DNA of 64,000 bases, taken from Anaerovibrio sp. RM50. Its GTDB lineage: Bacteria; Bacillota; Negativicutes; Selenomonadales; Selenomonadaceae. This document shows, piece by piece, positions 61,088-64,000 of this stretch. The first letter of the stretch is position 1, and each line of letters begins with the position of its first letter. A model generated the notes under the pieces. That model made no database searches, was not told the DNA's origin, and worked only from the letters and a program-made list of their open reading frames with translations. A program made the translations under genes and the position numbers. The stretch spans positions 1 through 64,000 of the forward strand of contig NZ_JHWV01000008.1 of the NCBI RefSeq assembly GCF_000622005.1. Reading direction: 5' to 3'.

Positions 61088-64000
61088 TTAGAAGGTATAG
61101 GCTACACTAACGCTGCCCATTACCCCCTGCTTCTTGCCGACGAAGCAGGTGAGATTGAGGTCTACTCCCCATGGGTTGTCAGCACTCGGACGCATAAAGG
61201 TTCCGATTTCACCGCGGACTCTGCCACCGCCAATATCAGCACCACGAATGCTGAGACCGTTTACACGGCCAGTGGCCTTACCGTCCATCTCATACTCATA
61301 AGCCAGACCGCCGTAGAAGTTCCACCGGTCATTCCTCTCGGTGTACCGTGCCCCTACCCGCACCAGACTGCTAGTAACGGCATCAAGGCTGTAATCAGCA
61401 CCAGCCACCGTAAAGTCTGTACCATTTCTGCGGTTGTAGAAATACTTGGCATAAACATCCAAAGAGCTGTTCTTATCCAGCTTCAGCTCCCTGCCCACAC
61501 CAACATGGAAGCCGAAATAGTTAGTGTCGGTCTTGTAGCCGTAGGCATTGTTCATGCTATCCCGCAGGAGATTGTTGGCATCCTCATGTACAGTACCGGC
61601 ACGGAGGCTGCCTTCCACATAGAAGCCCTTTGGTGCATACCACTTGGCCAGGAGGCCACCGCCGGTATAGCGGGTGCTGCCGTCACCAGGCTGAGTAGCA
61701 TCATTGAAGGTAGTGTAGTTGCCGTTTCCATACTCGAAGAAGGCACCATACTCAAAGGAGGACTGCTTCTTCACGTTCTTGTGGCCCACTGCCAGAATTG
61801 CATTCCAGGTACTTACATCAATATGGCTGCCGGTTTCCTGGGTCAGCTTGCCGCCACCCAGCTTGGCAAAGGAAGCCACGCCGTCAGTGCCGGTATTAAC
61901 AGGCAATGCCAGCCCGTCAGTAGCTGCGCCGATGTAGTCATTACCAACATTGAGAACCGTCATGGTAGCCTCTGCACCCATCAGAACGTTATGGGTCTGC
62001 TCAGTGGCCCTTACGTCCTTTACGTTGTAAACCACATTGCCCTTTTCATCAAGGGCCACCTTACCAGTACCCTCTACTGCTATACCAATGGTAAAGTCGG
62101 AATCCTCATTGACCTTGGTTGCCTTGTTGGTCACTGTGGTCTGATCAAGAAGGGTCATGGTATCATCCTTGGCCACTACCTTGACCCCGGTGAAGGTCAC
62201 CTTGTTGGCGCTTACAGTGGTATTTGACAGGTCGCTGGCAGTACCATCAGTAATGGTAACCGCAGACTTGCTCTTGCTCCAAGGAACCACGGAGAAGTCC
62301 ATGGCCTCAAAGTTGGAGATATTCTTTACCAGCTGGTCGCCGCCGGTCCATGGGGTATTGTTATAACCAATATTCAGGGTATTGCCGTTGTACTGCAGAT
62401 TGCCGCCGAAGATACCGGTATTGGAAACATCTGCGGTACCAAAGAGATTAACTGTATTGTTCTGGGTAGTGCCGCTTACGCTGTAGCCACCATATACGCC
62501 GCCATCAATGGTAACGCCCAGGGTTGCAGAAGCAATGGTATTACCCTTTACGGTGCCACCGCCAAGATTTACGGTGTTGTTGTTGGCTGTGGAGGTTCCG
62601 CCATAGCCGCCAATAACGCTGCCATTTACCGTACCACCGGTCAAGGTTACCGTATTGCCAGTAGCCGTGGTGGTAGCAAAGCCGCCGATAACGTGCTCAG
62701 TTACGTCACCCTTCAAGAGGGAAACGCTGTTGTTTAATGCCTCGTCACAGCCACCGCCGATAATACCAAGAACAGTACCTTCATGGAAGTATACCAGGTC
62801 ATTGGAGGAGCGGATCTTGCTCTTGCCGCCGTATACATAGTCATCAATGGCTGCTTTCTTTACGGTAACAATATTGCCATCAGCAGTGCCATTCTCACTG
62901 TAGCCGCCATAAACCGCACCCTTCACTGCCACATTGCCGTCAAGGGTTACATTATTGGAGGCTGCCGCACTGGTACCGTCGGTCTTGCCGCCGTATACGC
63001 TGCCGCCTACACTGCCGCCGGATACAGTTGCCTCATTGGTGGAAACAGCTCCTTCCTTGCTGTAGCCACCCATTACGCTGCCACCAACATTGCTGTTGGT
63101 AACATTAACAGTATTCTGTACAGAAGTACCGCTTTCACTCTGGCCGCCGACCACGGAACCGCCTACAGTACTTCCATCAACAGTTGCCTTGTTTTCAGAA
63201 GAATTACCGCTGCTGGTCTTGCCGCCAATTACATCCTTTTCTACCTTGCTGCCGCCAGTTACAGTGGCTTCGTTCTTGTCGGTGCTGCCGCTGGTACTCT
63301 GACCACCGACTACATTACCGCCAACCTCACTGCCACCTTCTACAGTGGTCTTGTTTTCGGAGGAAGTGCCGCTGTTGGTCTTGCCACCGGTAACATCACC
63401 AGTAACCTTGCTCTTGCCACTGACCTTGGTTTCGTTCTTGCCGGTATTGCCGCTTTCACTCTGACCGCCAGTAACATTACCGCCTACAGTACTTCCATCA
63501 ACAGTTGCCTTGTTTTCATTGGAAGTGCCCTTGCCCTCGTTCTGGCCGCCGATTACATCCTTCTCTACCTTGCTGCCGCCAGTTACAGTGGTTTCATTCT
63601 GGTTGGTATCGCCATTCTTGCTATGGCCACCAACTACGTTGCCGCCTATCTCGCTGCCGCCGGATACAGTAGTCTTGTTTTCGTTGGAAGTGCCGTCACC
63701 GTTGGACTTACCACCGGTAACATCACCGCCCACCTTGCTGCCTTCAGTAACGGTGGTTTCGTTCTTGTTGGCATTGCCCTGTTCACTTCTTCCGCCGTTG
63801 ACATTGCCGCCAACCTCACTGCCTTCCACTTCGGCCTCGTTGCCGGTGCAGTCACCGTTGCCGCCGGAACGGCCGCCAGTTACGTTACCGCCAATCTTGC
63901 TGCCGTTCTTGATGTCAACCTTGTTTTCTTCGGTATTGCCGTCGCCATCAGTCTTGCCGCCGTTTACATCGCCGCCGACTTCAGTGCCATCCAACGTGGT
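61088..64000 (-). CDS. autotransporter adhesin-like protein, C-terminal part (start beyond window)
   Basis: The last 970 or so codons of a large surface protein whose start lies outside the window. The first 400 residues seen are repeats of about 26-28 residues with the pattern GGSxVGGNVxGGxSxxGxxxxNE, arranged in higher-order groups. A beta-helix-like region follows (GGTVNGSVIGGYGGTSTANN). The last 270 or so residues are an autotransporter beta-barrel (FEYGAFFEYGNGNYTTF, YTGGGLLAKWY, VGARYTERND) ending in VSVAYTF, with the terminal aromatic residue needed for outer-membrane insertion. This directly indicates an outer membrane. Confidence 0.92.
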   Translation of the reverse strand, partial: TTLDGTEVGGDVNGGKTDGDGNTEENKVDIKNGSKIGGNVTGGRSGGNGDCTGNEAEVEGSEVGGNVNGGRSEQGNANKNETTVTEGSKVGGDVTGGKSNGDGTSNENKTTVSGGSEIGGNVVGGHSKNGDTNQNETTVTGGSKVEKDVIGGQNEGKGTSNENKATVDGSTVGGNVTGGQSESGNTGKNETKVSGKSKVTGDVTGGKTNSGTSSENKTTVEGGSEVGGNVVGGQSTSGSTDKNEATVTGGSKVEKDVIGGKTSSGNSSENKATVDGSTVGGSVVGGQSESGTSVQNTVNVTNSNVGGSVMGGYSKEGAVSTNEATVSGGSVGGSVYGGKTDGTSAAASNNVTLDGNVAVKGAVYGGYSENGTADGNIVTVKKAAIDDYVYGGKSKIRSSNDLVYFHEGTVLGIIGGGCDEALNNSVSLLKGDVTEHVIGGFATTTATGNTVTLTGGTVNGSVIGGYGGTSTANNNTVNLGGGTVKGNTIASATLGVTIDGGVYGGYSVSGTTQNNTVNLFGTADVSNTGIFGGNLQYNGNTLNIGYNNTPWTGGDQLVKNISNFEAMDFSVVPWSKSKSAVTITDGTASDLSNTTVSANKVTFTGVKVVAKDDTMTLLDQTTVTNKATKVNEDSDFTIGIAVEGTGKVALDEKGNVVYNVKDVRATEQTHNVLMGAEATMTVLNVGNDYIGAATDGLALPVNTGTDGVASFAKLGGGKLTQETGSHIDVSTWNAILAVGHKNVKKQSSFEYGAFFEYGNGNYTTFNDATQPGDGSTRYTGGGLLAKWYAPKGFYVEGSLRAGTVHEDANNLLRDSMNNAYGYKTDTNYFGFHVGVGRELKLDKNSSLDVYAKYFYNRRNGTDFTVAGADYSLDAVTSSLVRVGARYTERNDRWNFYGGLAYEYEMDGKATGRVNGLSIRGADIGGGRVRGEIGTFMRPSADNPWGVDLNLTCFVGKKQGVMGSVSVAYTF

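Noticed and set aside
60968-62227. Long open frame (419 codons) on the plus strand
   Set aside because: It is antisense to the autotransporter barrel, whose C-terminal motif and composition are convincing.
61088-64000. Possible repeat-rich non-coding or CRISPR-like region on the plus strand
   Set aside because: The repeats are in-frame codons of the autotransporter passenger; period and variation follow the protein.

Overview
The window looks like a chromosome segment of an anaerobic, motile, diderm Firmicute of the Negativicutes (Selenomonas/Anaerovibrio-like). It has outer-membrane-type genes (an autotransporter with a C-terminal beta-barrel, an RND pump, a GH3 N-acetylhexosaminidase lipoprotein). 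These sit among genes of Firmicute character: a PyrK/PyrD type 1B pair, a bioY operon resembling Bacillus yhfSTU with a BirA-like operator, Rrf2-controlled iscS-iscU, and a Dcu-type C4-dicarboxylate carrier fitting fumarate/succinate metabolism. The genus is an inference from gene content only.

Layout. 1-0.3 kb: right end of an IS3-family element. 0.4-7.2 kb: acyl-CoA ligase, two chemoreceptors, a sugar-binding lipoprotein paired with the first receptor, mgsA. 7.6-12.5 kb: FadR-type regulator, two zinc-ribbon proteins, GH3 lipoprotein, unknown 472-residue protein. 12.7-18.8 kb: unknown protein plus a soluble hybrid kinase behind a sigma28-like promoter, pyrK-pyrD, a third chemoreceptor. 18.9-25.3 kb: tryptophan-type ABC importer, a flagellin carrying a metallopeptidase domain (flagellinolysin type), Dcu carrier. 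25.4-31.5 kb: HlyD/ABC-2 export pair behind a structured leader ending in a terminator, DUF1847 and C_GCAxxG_C_C proteins, iscR divergent from iscS-iscU. 31.5-41.5 kb: an accessory region with a broken permease carrying a 72-bp piece of the MATE gene found at 58.3 kb, a DUF389 protein, tandem 32-bp repeats, a truncated hicB copy, an AlbA_2 ATPase, a metal P-type ATPase with divergent TetR regulator, and a run of toxin-antitoxin genes (UPF0175, hicAB, zeta-like) ending at ssrA (tmRNA). 42-46 kb: orphan binding protein, ASCH-like protein, secreted protein, aldo/keto reductase, a 24-residue peptide gene. 46.2-50.6 kb: bioY/acyl ligase/MaoC-like/thiolase operon and an Lrp regulator. 50.7-60.2 kb: a five-gene operon described below. 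60.3-64 kb: YbjN-like protein, local duplication, and the autotransporter running off the right edge.

The most unusual system is the operon transcribed leftward from about 60.2 to 50.7 kb: a STAS domain fused to an NRPS-like condensation domain, a MATE transporter fused to an RsbW/SpoIIAB-like ATPase, an RND pump, and two paralogous multi-membrane-span DUF6056-like proteins. STAS and RsbW-like domains are the two halves of a classical partner switch; here each is welded to a biosynthetic or transport module. Its promoter shares a 28-bp element, nearly base for base, with the promoters of the 12.7-kb kinase operon and the 45.7-kb aldo/keto reductase, which suggests a common regulator.

Gene starts were chosen from visible ribosome-binding sites. 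No database or folding program was used; family names rest on motifs and overall resemblance.
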